DNA from: Verrucomicrobiaceae bacterium
GTDB lineage: Bacteria > Verrucomicrobiota > Verrucomicrobiia > Verrucomicrobiales > Verrucomicrobiaceae
DNA length: 64,000 nucleotides
Direction: 5' to 3'
NCBI GenBank assembly: GCA_016795465.1
Contig: JAEUHK010000016.1
Location: 1-64,000, forward strand
Part shown: in pieces, positions 8,375 to 19,509 of the stretch
Layout of the letters: each line of letters starts with the position of its first letter
How positions within the stretch are numbered: the first letter of the stretch is position 1
Notes under the pieces: model-generated
What the model was told of the DNA's origin: nothing
The model's database searches: none
Seen by the model: only the letters and a program-made list of their open reading frames with translations
Translations under genes and position numbers: made by a program

Positions 8375-9847
8375 ATGCGTCTTCTTGTCTTCCTGTTGCT
8401 TTCGCTGGTTGTCTCCGCCGCGGCGGAGAAGCGGCCAAACATCCTGTTCATCCTCGTCGATGACCAGTCGACCTTCGATTTGAAGATGTACAATCCGAAA
8501 TCGACGCTGGAGACGCCGAACCTCGACAAGCTGGCGGCGCAGGGCGTAGTCTTTGATGGTGCTTATCACATGGGCTCGTCGTCCGGCGCGGTGTGCACGC
8601 CCTCGCGGCACATGATCATGAGCGGACGCACCGTGTGGCATCTGCCGGTTTCGCCCTGGGCGGCAAAAACAAGCCCGCCACAGCTTGAGCAGCAGACCAT
8701 CCCGGCCGTCTTCAACCGTGCCGGCTATGCCACGATGCGCACCTGCAAGGTGGGAAACAGCTACGAGGCTGCGAACAAGCTCTTCACCGTGCGCAAGGAT
8801 GCCTCGAAGCGCGGCGGCACCGATGAAAGCGGCAGCGCCTGGCATGCGGAGCAGGTGCTGACCTATCTGAACGACCGCGCTGCGACCAAGGACACAAAGC
8901 CTTTCCTCATCTACTACGGCTTCTCGCACCCACACGACACCCGCGATGGCAAACCGGAGCTGCTGGCGAAGTATGGTGCGACGAATCACACGGATGAGGC
9001 AAACCCGCCCTCGCTGCACTCTTTGCAGCCGCCGTTGCCCGCGAACTACCTGCCGAAGCATCCGTTCGACAACACGGACATGGATGTGCGCGATGAGGTG
9101 GCGGTGAGCGGCGTGTGGAAGAACCGCGACGAGGCCAGCATCCGCAACGAGATCGGCCGCCAGTATGCGTGCAGCGACAACATCGACATCCAGATCGGTC
9201 GCGTGCTGAAGCGACTCGAAGAGATGGGCGAGCTCGACAACACCTACATCATCTACACCGCCGACCACGGCATCGCCATCGGGCATCATGGCCTGATGGG
9301 AAAACAAAATCTCTACCAGCACTGCTGGCGTGTGCCCTTCATCGTGAAGGGGCCCGGCATCCCCGCAGGCCGTCGTGTCGATGGAAACATCTACCTGCTC
9401 GATGTGCTCGCCACGCTGTGTGACATCGCTGGCATCGAAGCGCCGCAGACGAATGAAGGCACCAGCTTCAAACCGGTGCTCACGGGCGAGAAAACAGCGA
9501 TGCGCGAGGTTCTTTACGGTGCCTATGCCGGCGGCGCGAAGCCGGGCATGCGCTGCGTGAAGCAAGGCGAATGGAAATTGATCCAATACGAGTCTGCCGA
9601 CGGCAAATCGAAGCACACCCAGCTCTTTAATTTGGCCGAAAACCCCGACGAGCTTCTTCCCGAGCATGGAAAGCCCAATCTCGCCGACGATCCCAAACAC
9701 GCTGAAAAGCTCGCGGAGATGAAAAAGCTCCTTTTGAGCGAGATGCGCCGCCTCGATGATCCGTGGCGTTTTGCCGATCAACCCGGCGATGACCTTCCCA
9801 CGCCGCCGGCACCGGTGAAGAAGGCCAAAAAGACGAAGAAGAAGTGA
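8375..9847 (+). CDS. Secreted sulfatase (type I, formylglycine-dependent), with Lys-rich tail
   Basis: This 490-aa alkaline-phosphatase-fold sulfatase has a signal peptide at residues 1-17. Metal-ligand Asp29/Asp30 lie in FILVDDQS. The formylglycine motif is CTPSR with Cys74, followed by MSGR. Later metal ligands sit in YTADHGIAIGHHG. It should hydrolyse a sulfate ester in the periplasm or outside the cell; the substrate is unknown. The C-terminus ends in KKAKKTKKK, a basic tail shared in kind with three other sulfatases of the window. It stands alone, diverging from the haemoglobin gene, and its start is directly preceded by the 13-nt motif at 8358. Confidence 0.93.
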   Translation: MRLLVFLLLSLVVSAAAEKRPNILFILVDDQSTFDLKMYNPKSTLETPNLDKLAAQGVVFDGAYHMGSSSGAVCTPSRHMIMSGRTVWHLPVSPWAAKTSPPQLEQQTIPAVFNRAGYATMRTCKVGNSYEAANKLFTVRKDASKRGGTDESGSAWHAEQVLTYLNDRAATKDTKPFLIYYGFSHPHDTRDGKPELLAKYGATNHTDEANPPSLHSLQPPLPANYLPKHPFDNTDMDVRDEVAVSGVWKNRDEASIRNEIGRQYACSDNIDIQIGRVLKRLEEMGELDNTYIIYTADHGIAIGHHGLMGKQNLYQHCWRVPFIVKGPGIPAGRRVDGNIYLLDVLATLCDIAGIEAPQTNEGTSFKPVLTGEKTAMREVLYGAYAGGAKPGMRCVKQGEWKLIQYESADGKSKHTQLFNLAENPDELLPEHGKPNLADDPKHAEKLAEMKKLLLSEMRRLDDPWRFADQPGDDLPTPPAPVKKAKKTKKK

Positions 9848-9876
9848 AGTTGTTCCACAGCCGAATTCATCGGCAT

Positions 9877-9979
9877 CGTGGCATTCTCGCTGCTCAAGTG
9901 TGAGTCCCCCTCACATACATCGAGCGTGGCATTCGCTGCTGCCATGCACGGGCTTCGGCTCGTGAGCAGTGAATGCCAC
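9877..9979. repeat. Hairpin-forming palindromic element with UUCG loop
   Basis: Positions 9926-9940 (GTGGCATTCGCTGCT) pair with 9965-9979 with one mismatch. Inside lies a second stem, CACGGGC-TTCG-GCTCGTG, closed by a UUCG tetraloop and ending at 9964. A partial direct copy of the left arm lies at 9877-9893. No U-tract follows, so it is not a classical terminator; a REP-like or RNA-processing element is more likely. It fills most of the 163 bp between the sulfatase and the surface-protein gene. Confidence 0.55.
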
Positions 9980-10010
9980 CCTTCCTCTCGATGGACAAAA
10001 ACTCCCCGTC

Positions 10011-13000
10011 ATGTCCATCACGAAATCTTTGGTCCTCCGCGTGCTCGCGGTGGCAATCAGCTTCTGTCTTGTTCCCGATCTTCATTCGCAAACACTGATC
10101 TGGGATGCCAATGCCACCACCTCAGGCCAGCCCGCTGGAGCAGGGCAGTGGTTTGGCGCGAATCAATGGTTCGACGGCTCCAACAACGCCTCGTGGGACA
10201 ACGGAGGCAGCGCCATCGCGCAGCTCGGGGCTCCATCTGCGGCACTGGTGTCCGGCAACACGGTCACGATCACCGGTGCGACGGCGGCAAACGTCGGCGG
10301 GATCAATTTCATGAGCCTCGCCGCGGCTCCGGCCAGCACGAACCAGTTCACCCTCGCCGGCGCGAGTGGCGGCACATTGAACTTTGCCGCCAACGCCATC
10401 GTGCAGGCGCAGGAGACGACCTCGACCGGCAGTAACTTCATCACCTTTGCGAGCACGCTGGCACTGACGGGGAATGGTCTCACGTTTCAAAAGTTCGCGG
10501 GCAGCGGCACGACGACGCAGTTCATCCGCGTGGACAGCACGAGCAACACGGGGCTCACCGGGACGCTCACGATCAAGGGCAATGACGGCGGCATTTTCCT
10601 GCGAAGCGCCGCGGCGGGCACTTTCGCAGCGATGAGCTCCGTGGTTGTGGAGGCGAACAGCGCCTTCAGCGCCACGGGTGGAGGCAGTTACACCGTTCCG
10701 ATCACCATCGCCGGCTTTGGTGGTGCTTCACAATATGGCGCGATCCGCGTGGACACCTCCGGCACGACTTTCACGCAGCCGATCACCATGTCAGCGGATG
10801 CAGGCATCCAGACCAATACGGGTGGTGTCACGGGCACGGTGCTCGCGGGTGGAGTCACCGGTGGATTTGCGTTCACACGGTTTGCCACCGGATCCGGCAC
10901 CGGAACGCTCGCCATCACCGGTGTGAGCAATTACACGGGCACGACGACGCTTGGCAGGATCGGAAGCTTCGCCGGTGGCGTGACGATCCTCGATTTCGCG
11001 AACTCCAGCACGACGACGGATCTTATTTATAATGGGGTGGCTGCCAACAATGTGAGCTTCATTGGCGGGAACAACTCCGCCACGGTGCTGCGGCTCAACG
11101 GAAAGGCGGACACGCTGAACTCGCAGGCGCTCGGAAACATCAGCGTGGGAGGCTCTGCGACGACGATTGGAGGTCTGGCGGTGATCGAGCTCATTTCCAG
11201 CGGCACGGGGCAGATGAATGCGAGCATCGGCACGATCACGCGTGATCTGCGCGGCATGATTTCCTTCATTGCTCCGGCGAATGGAACAATCAGCACGACG
11301 CAGGCGGATGGCGTGCTCGGCCCGTGGGCCACGTTTAAAAATGCGGTGGGTGTCACGAGCTGGGCACAGGTGGTCGCAGGCAAGGTGGAGGGCGGTTTCA
11401 CGGGAAACCTGGCTTACACCACCGGCTCGGCGATCTCTGCGGTGGCTGGTTACAGCGCGGCCTCGCATCTCACGCTCTCACAGGCCTCCAAAGGCGTCGT
11501 GACGGTGACGGGAACCACAACGGATATCGCGACGGTTTCGATGACCGACACGTTGATCGACCGCTCGATCACGCTCGGAGGGAACACGCTGCGTCTGGGA
11601 GCCACGCCGACGGGCGGAGGCATCCAGCTCGCCGCGGATGCGAAGAACCTCACCATCTCCGGCGGCACGCTCACGGGTGGCGGCGCGGCGAACACGGCCG
11701 GGCAGCTTTTTCTCACGAACCAGTCCAACACTGCTGTGCTGCAGGTGGATGCGAACATCACCAACAACGGCAGCGGTGTCATCATGCTGCTCATGAATGG
11801 TGTGCCGGGTTCCCGCACCGTTTTGACCGGCACGAACACCTTCACCGCGAGCGGCACGATCGCTTCCGGCTCGGTGGAAATGCGCAGCGCCGGAGCCCTT
11901 GGCTCCAGTGGCACGGTCTCGGTGCTCGAAGGAGCGGCTTTGCTCGTCTCTGGAAACCTTAACATCACCCGCACCTTCAGCGTGGCAGGCACCGGCCCCA
12001 CCGGACTCGGTGGCCTGAGACTTCTGAGCGGCACGACGACGATGACGGGAGCGGTGACACAAACCGCACCGACGTTGATCACGGCGGATGCCGGTGCCTC
12101 GCTGACCTTTCAAGCTGCTGCGGCGACGAACATCGTCGCGGGAAGTCACACGGTCACTTTTGGTGGAGCGGGCACGATCACGGTGAATGGCCGTGTCGGC
12201 GTGGGCTCCTCCGGTTTGACGAAAACAGGCAATGGCGCCCTCATCCTCGCGGGGGACAACAACTTCACGGGCGCTGTCAGCATCAGCCAGGGCGTGCTGC
12301 GTGCCATGCATGCGAATGCGTTGGGAGTCTCTGGCACCACCTTCAGCACGACGACGATCAGCAGCGGCGCGGCGCTGGAGCTCGCGGGCGGCATCACGCT
12401 GGCCGCGGAGCCCATCACGCTTTCCAGCGCCGGCGTGAACAACGGAGGCGGCATCCGCAATGTGAGCGGCAACAACACGACCACCGGTGTCATCACGCTG
12501 AATGCCACCACACAGCGCATCCACTCGGATGCCGGCACGCTCACGCTCGGCGGCGCGGGCAATGCCACCACGCATGCCAGCAGCAGCTCGCGCACGCTGA
12601 TTTTCGGCGGGGCAGGGAATGTGGAGGTCATCCGGCCGATGGCGCGGACGAGCACCGGGGCGTTTGTGGTATCGAAAGAAGGCAGCGGCTTGCTCACGCT
12701 CGCCACGACGGTGAACAACACGGCCACGACGCCCAATGCCGGCGTGATGAAGCTCGACTTCTCGGGCACGAACAGCCCGGCGGCGAACATCATGAGCGCC
12801 ACGAGCACGCTGACGACCGGTGGCGGCGTGCTGCGGCTGACCGGAAAGAGCGCCACGGCGAATGCGCAGACCTTTGGCACCTTCACACCCGGCAGTCTCG
12901 CAGAGATCGAGTTCGAGCAAAATGGAGCCACCTCGCTCGATCTCACCGTGGGAGACTTCTCTCGGAGCTGGACGGGCATTCTCTCGATCACACCGCCCAC

Positions 13001-15014
13001 CACGGGAGCCTTTCGCACCACCGGCACCGCAGGTGTGGCGGACAATGCGGCGCTCATGCGTGATGGCCGCGTGTATGCGGTGATCCGCGATGCGGTGAAT
13101 GGGGATGAGTGGGCGGGCACCACTGCCATCTCCGGCGGCACGCGTGACGTGGTGAAACTCTCCACGCTTGGACTTTACACGCCATCCGATGCCAGCACGC
13201 TCGCCGGCCATGCGAACATCGCCGCTGGCGTGACCACGACGACGCTCGCCGCGGAAACCACCGTGAGCAGCCTGCGCTTTGGCGAGGCCCAGGCCACCAC
13301 CATCCAGCGCACCGGCACGGAGATCCTGAATGTCGGCGGCATCCTGGTGAGCAGCACGGTGGGTGCGAATGACAGCACCATCGTGGCACAGACACGGCCA
13401 ACCGCTTCCACGGAGAACAATCCCGATCTCGTCATTGTGCAAAACAACACGCTTGGATCGCTCATCCTTCAAAACGGCATCATCAACCGCACCGAGCTGA
13501 ACCGCACCACCGTCAGCGTGGCAAAGTCCGGCGCTGGCCTCGTCGTCATCGGTGGCACGAGCACCTTCGCGGGCAATTTGAAGGTTTATGAAGGCGCGGT
13601 GCAGTTTGCTGGTGGATCCGTCGTCAGCACCAGCATGGAATTTCTCCTCGGCTCCGGCTCTCGCAGCGGAAAAGTCATCCTCGGCTCTGGCACGGCGGCT
13701 TCGCTTTCGCTCGATTACATCACCACGATCGGCAGCGGCACGGACAACCGCATCGTGGGCGGTTCTTCAGCGATGTCTCGCCTCACCATCACCGGCTCTG
13801 CATCGACCGCGAGCACCTTTGGCAGCGGCTTCCTTGGCGGACCGGGCACGAATGAGAACAATCTCGAATTCCGCATGGCCAGCGCCACCGGCCTTGTCAC
13901 GCTTGGCGGGGACAACACCTACAGCGGTGCCACCATCATCTCACGCGGTGTCGTTGAGGTGACCAAGATGGCTGATGCAGGCTCCGCGAGCTCTTTTGGC
14001 ACGGGAAGCTCCGCCAGCATCATCACACTGGGAGATGCCACCACGAGTGCGGTCGGCTCCAATGCCATCGCCACCATCCGCTACCTTGGCAGCACGGATT
14101 CCACCACGAACCGCGTGCTGAACCTGACGAACTCAGACGTGGCCGCTGAGATCACCGCGGTCTCCGCCGTGCTCGAAAACAACGGCACCGGCTCATTGAA
14201 GTTCACCGCTCCGTTTACCGTCGGCGGCACCAACACGGTGGGCCGCGTCTTCAAGCTCACCGGCACCAACACAGGCGCGAATGAGATCGCAGGCATCGGT
14301 GAAATCAGCGCGGCCAATCCCTCCTCCCTCGTCAAAGAAGGCACCGGCACCTGGACGATCACGGGGGCCAGCACTTATACCGGTGGCTCCACCATCACGG
14401 GAGGTCGTTTGCTCGTCAGCAACACCACCGGCTCCGCCACGGGTCTCGGCCCGGTGACTGCTTCCTCGGGCAGCACCATCGGTGGGAATGGCAAAATGGC
14501 TCCTGCGGCCAATCAGCAGCTCATTTTCACCAGCGTGACCGTGCAACCGGGCGCTGAAGTCGCCGGAGCGGCCGCATCCCCGGGCACGCTCACCTTTCAA
14601 ACCTCCGGCACCGGTGCCACGCGCTTCCTCGATAGCTCCTTCGTCGATTTTGACCTCTTTACGGGGGCGGGCAGCGGGAACAACACGGCCAATCCGCTCG
14701 CCGCGGACCTCATCAGCATCGGCGGCCTTCTTGAACTCGGCACGAATGTCACGCTGCGGGTCAGCAATCCGAACAACATGACCACCTGGGCCGCGGGAGA
14801 CTCTTGGAAGCTCTTCGATTGGTCCACGCTCGGCGGCACGGTGAGTGGCACCTTTGCTTCCAGCACGCTGCCCACGCTACCGTTCGACCTCTCGTGGGAT
14901 CTCAGCCAGCTGGCCACCGCAGGCACGATCATCATTCTTCAGGTGCCCGAGCCCTCGCGGATGCTCCTCGGCTGCTTTGCCATGCTGTTGATGGCTCTCC
15001 GCCGCCGTCGTTGA
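10011..15014 (+). CDS. Giant autotransporter-repeat surface protein with PEP-CTERM sorting signal
   Basis: This is a 1667-aa exported protein. Residues 1-27 form a signal peptide ending near LHSQ, and the body is Gly/Thr/Ser/Ala-rich beta-helix. Autotransporter-associated beta-strand repeats are visible near residues 281-313, 734-765 (LTKTGNGALILAGDNNFTG), 1293-1320 and 1439-1470 (GTGTWTITGASTYTGG). There is no C-terminal beta-barrel. Instead it ends in VPEPSRMLLGCFAMLLMALRRRR, a PEP-CTERM signal (PEP, hydrophobic helix, basic end) that an exosortase would process. It lies between sulfatase genes, so a role in holding cells to sulfated polymers is plausible inference. The ATG at 10011 is used because the signal peptide begins there. 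Confidence 0.88.
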   Translation: MSITKSLVLRVLAVAISFCLVPDLHSQTLIWDANATTSGQPAGAGQWFGANQWFDGSNNASWDNGGSAIAQLGAPSAALVSGNTVTITGATAANVGGINFMSLAAAPASTNQFTLAGASGGTLNFAANAIVQAQETTSTGSNFITFASTLALTGNGLTFQKFAGSGTTTQFIRVDSTSNTGLTGTLTIKGNDGGIFLRSAAAGTFAAMSSVVVEANSAFSATGGGSYTVPITIAGFGGASQYGAIRVDTSGTTFTQPITMSADAGIQTNTGGVTGTVLAGGVTGGFAFTRFATGSGTGTLAITGVSNYTGTTTLGRIGSFAGGVTILDFANSSTTTDLIYNGVAANNVSFIGGNNSATVLRLNGKADTLNSQALGNISVGGSATTIGGLAVIELISSGTGQMNASIGTITRDLRGMISFIAPANGTISTTQADGVLGPWATFKNAVGVTSWAQVVAGKVEGGFTGNLAYTTGSAISAVAGYSAASHLTLSQASKGVVTVTGTTTDIATVSMTDTLIDRSITLGGNTLRLGATPTGGGIQLAADAKNLTISGGTLTGGGAANTAGQLFLTNQSNTAVLQVDANITNNGSGVIMLLMNGVPGSRTVLTGTNTFTASGTIASGSVEMRSAGALGSSGTVSVLEGAALLVSGNLNITRTFSVAGTGPTGLGGLRLLSGTTTMTGAVTQTAPTLITADAGASLTFQAAAATNIVAGSHTVTFGGAGTITVNGRVGVGSSGLTKTGNGALILAGDNNFTGAVSISQGVLRAMHANALGVSGTTFSTTTISSGAALELAGGITLAAEPITLSSAGVNNGGGIRNVSGNNTTTGVITLNATTQRIHSDAGTLTLGGAGNATTHASSSSRTLIFGGAGNVEVIRPMARTSTGAFVVSKEGSGLLTLATTVNNTATTPNAGVMKLDFSGTNSPAANIMSATSTLTTGGGVLRLTGKSATANAQTFGTFTPGSLAEIEFEQNGATSLDLTVGDFSRSWTGILSITPPTTGAFRTTGTAGVADNAALMRDGRVYAVIRDAVNGDEWAGTTAISGGTRDVVKLSTLGLYTPSDASTLAGHANIAAGVTTTTLAAETTVSSLRFGEAQATTIQRTGTEILNVGGILVSSTVGANDSTIVAQTRPTASTENNPDLVIVQNNTLGSLILQNGIINRTELNRTTVSVAKSGAGLVVIGGTSTFAGNLKVYEGAVQFAGGSVVSTSMEFLLGSGSRSGKVILGSGTAASLSLDYITTIGSGTDNRIVGGSSAMSRLTITGSASTASTFGSGFLGGPGTNENNLEFRMASATGLVTLGGDNTYSGATIISRGVVEVTKMADAGSASSFGTGSSASIITLGDATTSAVGSNAIATIRYLGSTDSTTNRVLNLTNSDVAAEITAVSAVLENNGTGSLKFTAPFTVGGTNTVGRVFKLTGTNTGANEIAGIGEISAANPSSLVKEGTGTWTITGASTYTGGSTITGGRLLVSNTTGSATGLGPVTASSGSTIGGNGKMAPAANQQLIFTSVTVQPGAEVAGAAASPGTLTFQTSGTGATRFLDSSFVDFDLFTGAGSGNNTANPLAADLISIGGLLELGTNVTLRVSNPNNMTTWAAGDSWKLFDWSTLGGTVSGTFASSTLPTLPFDLSWDLSQLATAGTIIILQVPEPSRMLLGCFAMLLMALRRRR

Positions 15015-15044
15015 GAGAGAAAAGAGCAAGCTCGGAGGCCTCGC

Positions 15045-15057
15045 GACGTTTTCAGCG
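15045..15057 (+). promoter_or_regulatory. 13-nt motif GACGTTTTCAGCG before sulfatase start (copy 2)
   Basis: This is the second exact copy of the 13-mer at 8358-8370, ending five bases before the ATG at 15063. Both copies precede the first gene of a sulfatase transcription unit. Its function is unproven. Confidence 0.3.
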
Positions 15058-15062
15058 CCTCC

Positions 15063-16697
<1,635 letters not shown>

Positions 16698-16706
16698 CCT
16701 CCAGCC

Positions 16707-18008
16707 ATGCACCGCCTCCTTCTGCTCCTCCTCGCCCTTGGCACTTCGCTCTTCGCGGCGCAGCCGAACGTCATCCTCATCATGGCCGATGACTTCGGCT
16801 ACGAATGCGTGACCGCGAATGGCGGCGAGTCGTATCAAACGCCGCATCTCGACCGCCTCGCCGCGTCAGGCGTGCGTTTTGAGCACTGCCATTCGCAGCC
16901 GCTTTGCACGCCTACCCGTGTGCAGCTCATGACGGGCAAATACAATGTGCGTAACTACCTGAACTTCGGCACGCTCGTGCGCACGGAGACCACTTTCGGC
17001 CACCTCATGAAGAAGGCGGGTTATGCCACCGGCATCTGCGGCAAATGGCAGCTCGGCCAGGAGAAGGACGCGCCGCAGCACTTCGGTTTCGACGAGGCCT
17101 TGCTCTGGCAGCACACGCGCCGTCCACCGCGTTATGCGAATCCAGGGCTGGAACTCAATGGCGAGGAAAAACAATACCCCGAGGGCAGCTACGGCCCTGA
17201 CCTCGTGAACGACTTCGCGCTCGATTTCGTGACGCGACACCAAGCGAAGCCCTTCTTTCTCTACTACCCGATGATCCTCACCCACGATCCCTACCAGCCC
17301 ACGCCGGACAGCCCGGACTGGGACCCGAAGATCAGCAGCGAGGCGAAGCAACGCGATGGGAAGCACTTCGCCGAAATGGTGACCTACATGGACAAGCTCA
17401 TCGGCCGCCTCGACGCCAAACTCGGCGAGCTAGGCATCCGCGACAACACGCTGCTCCTTTTCACCGGAGACAACGGCACCGGCAAAGGCGCGACCTCCCG
17501 CTTCAAGGGCGCAGACTTTCCCGGCGGCAAAGGTAGCACCACGCACAGCGGTCATCATGTGCCGCTCATCGTCAGTTGGCCCGCCGTGATGAAGCAGGGC
17601 CGCGTGAATCGCGACCTCATCACTTGCGCCGACTTCCTTCCCACGCTCTGCGCCGCCGCCGGAACACCCGCGCCCGAAGGCATCGATGGTGTCAGCTTTC
17701 TCCCGCAGCTTCAAGGTCAGCCCGGCACGCCTCGCGAAGCCATTTACATGTGGTATTCACCGCGACAGTCCAAGGACCTCACCGTGAAGGAACTGGCCTT
17801 CGACCATCACCACAAGCTTTACCGCACCGGCGAGCTCTACGACCTCCAAGCCGATCCCAAGGAGAAGTCCCCGCTGACCGGCGAGCATCCTGCCCGGGCC
17901 AAGCTGCAGGCCGTGCTCGATCAATTCAAAGACGCCCGCCCGGTGGAACTCGACCGCCAGTTTGAGCAATCCGGCGCCGGCAAACCGAAGAAAGGGAAGA
18001 AGAAATGA
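16707..18008 (+). CDS. Secreted sulfatase, second in tandem array
   Basis: This 433-aa sulfatase has an N-terminal signal peptide (residues 1-18). Metal Asp28/Asp29 lie in IMADDFGYEC, the formylglycine Cys67 in CTPTR, and the later ligands in LLFTGDNGTG. It is the shortest of the eight sulfatases here. The C-terminus is the basic tail GKPKKGKKK. It starts 9 bp after the preceding gene, and its TGA overlaps the ATG of the next gene, indicating translational coupling. The substrate sulfate ester is not predictable from sequence alone. Confidence 0.92.
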   Translation: MHRLLLLLLALGTSLFAAQPNVILIMADDFGYECVTANGGESYQTPHLDRLAASGVRFEHCHSQPLCTPTRVQLMTGKYNVRNYLNFGTLVRTETTFGHLMKKAGYATGICGKWQLGQEKDAPQHFGFDEALLWQHTRRPPRYANPGLELNGEEKQYPEGSYGPDLVNDFALDFVTRHQAKPFFLYYPMILTHDPYQPTPDSPDWDPKISSEAKQRDGKHFAEMVTYMDKLIGRLDAKLGELGIRDNTLLLFTGDNGTGKGATSRFKGADFPGGKGSTTHSGHHVPLIVSWPAVMKQGRVNRDLITCADFLPTLCAAAGTPAPEGIDGVSFLPQLQGQPGTPREAIYMWYSPRQSKDLTVKELAFDHHHKLYRTGELYDLQADPKEKSPLTGEHPARAKLQAVLDQFKDARPVELDRQFEQSGAGKPKKGKKK

Positions 18009-19471
18009 ATCGGCATCCTCTGAAGATAGCGTGGTTTGTCATTTTGGTCCTGGCATCCGCTTTGGCCGCCGCGCCTCCGTCCATCGTTTACATCCTCGCG
18101 GATGATCTCGGTTATGGAGACGTGCATGCGTTGAATCCCGAGCGTGGAAAGATCGCCACGCCTCATCTGGACCGTCTGGCATCCCAAGGCATGACCTTCA
18201 CGGATGCGCACAGCGGCTCGTCCGTGTGCACGCCCACGCGTTATGGCGTGCTCACCGGTCGTTACGCCTGGCGCACACGGCTGCAAAGCAGCGTGCTGGG
18301 CAATTATGTGGAGCCGCTCATCGCCGCGGACAGGCTGACGGTGCCGGGTTTGCTGAAGCAGCATGGCTATCACACCGCCTGCATTGGCAAATGGCATCTC
18401 GGCTATACGATTGAAGGTGGTCAACAGACCGCGAAGAAGAAAAAAGGCTCCGGTGAAGGTGCGCCGCTCGGTGCCATCACGCGTGACGGGCCGGTCACGC
18501 GAGGCTTTGACCACTTCTTCGGCTTTCATCATGCACGAATGATGAAGTCGGTGTTCGAAGAGGATCGCGTCACGCAGATCGTCGAGCCGGTGGACATGCT
18601 GCCGCTGCTTGCCGCGAAGGCTGCTGAGCACATCCGCGAGCGTGCGAAGACCGGCCAGCCGTTCTTCCTGTATCTGCCGCTGAACTCGCCGCACACACCG
18701 ATCGTGCCGTCGAAGGAGTGGCAGGGCAAAAGCGGCCTGGGCGACTACGCGGACTTCGTCATGGAGACCGACTGGGCGGTGGGCGAGGTGCTGGCAGCGC
18801 TCGATACGGCCGGCATCGCGGAAAACACGCTCGTCGTCTTTACCAGCGACAACGGCTGCTCGCCTGCTGCTGGCACGCCAAAGCTCGAAAAGCAGGGCCA
18901 CTATGCCAGCGGGCCGCATCGTGGCTACAAGGCGGACATTTGGGATGGCGGCCACCGCGTGCCGTTTTTCGTTCGCTGGCCTGCGAAGGTGAAAGCAGGC
19001 TCCACAAGCACCCAGCCTGTCTGCCACGTCGATTTGATGGCCACCTGCGCAGAACTTCTCGGCGTGAAACTGGCTGCGAATGCCGGCGAGGACAGCGTGA
19101 GCCTCCTCTCCGCCCTCACTGGTGCACTGGATGCCACGCGTGCCATCGTGCATCACAGCATCAACGGCCGCTTTGCCATCCGCGAAGGTCGCTGGAAGCT
19201 CTGCCTCTGCCCCGGTTCCGGCGGCTGGGGAAAGCCCGGCGATGCCGAAGCTGCCAAGTCCGGCATGCCGGACACCCAGCTCTACGACCTCAGCACCGAC
19301 CTCGGCGAAACCAAAAACCTCAGCGCTGAGCATCCCGAAGTCGTCGCCAAGCTCACTCAGCAACTCCAGGCCTTCATCGCCGCAGGCCGCAGCACACCCG
19401 GCGAGAAACAAGCGAACGACGCCGAAATCGTCGTCTTAAAAAACAACCAGGCCAAAGCCGCGAACGAGTGA
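18005..19471 (+). CDS. Secreted sulfatase, third in tandem array
   Basis: This 488-aa sulfatase has a hydrophobic N-terminal export signal (residues 8-23). Asp33/Asp34 lie in ILADDLGYGDVHALNP, the formylglycine Cys75 in SVCTPTRYGVLTGRYAWRT, and the metal site in VVFTSDNGCSP. It is clearly paralogous to the sulfatase at 37692-39269: long blocks such as NSPHTPIVPS, YADFVMETD and GHRVPF are shared. It lacks the strong Lys tail of its neighbours, ending NNQAKAANE. Its start overlaps the stop of the preceding gene (ATGA). Confidence 0.92.
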   Translation: MNRHPLKIAWFVILVLASALAAAPPSIVYILADDLGYGDVHALNPERGKIATPHLDRLASQGMTFTDAHSGSSVCTPTRYGVLTGRYAWRTRLQSSVLGNYVEPLIAADRLTVPGLLKQHGYHTACIGKWHLGYTIEGGQQTAKKKKGSGEGAPLGAITRDGPVTRGFDHFFGFHHARMMKSVFEEDRVTQIVEPVDMLPLLAAKAAEHIRERAKTGQPFFLYLPLNSPHTPIVPSKEWQGKSGLGDYADFVMETDWAVGEVLAALDTAGIAENTLVVFTSDNGCSPAAGTPKLEKQGHYASGPHRGYKADIWDGGHRVPFFVRWPAKVKAGSTSTQPVCHVDLMATCAELLGVKLAANAGEDSVSLLSALTGALDATRAIVHHSINGRFAIREGRWKLCLCPGSGGWGKPGDAEAAKSGMPDTQLYDLSTDLGETKNLSAEHPEVVAKLTQQLQAFIAAGRSTPGEKQANDAEIVVLKNNQAKAANE

Positions 19472-19509
19472 AGCATCTGCCGCGCCGTCATCGTTCATCC
19501 ACACCCACC

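Noticed and set aside
8255..9781. A 508-codon minus-strand open frame opposite the first sulfatase.
   Set aside because: The plus-strand frame has a full set of sulfatase motifs and a signal peptide, while the minus frame has none.
11478..13472. A 664-codon open frame on the minus strand inside the large surface-protein gene.
   Set aside because: It is antisense to the repetitive Gly/Thr-rich gene, is Ala/Arg-rich with no motif, and has no start context; it is a by-product of codon bias.
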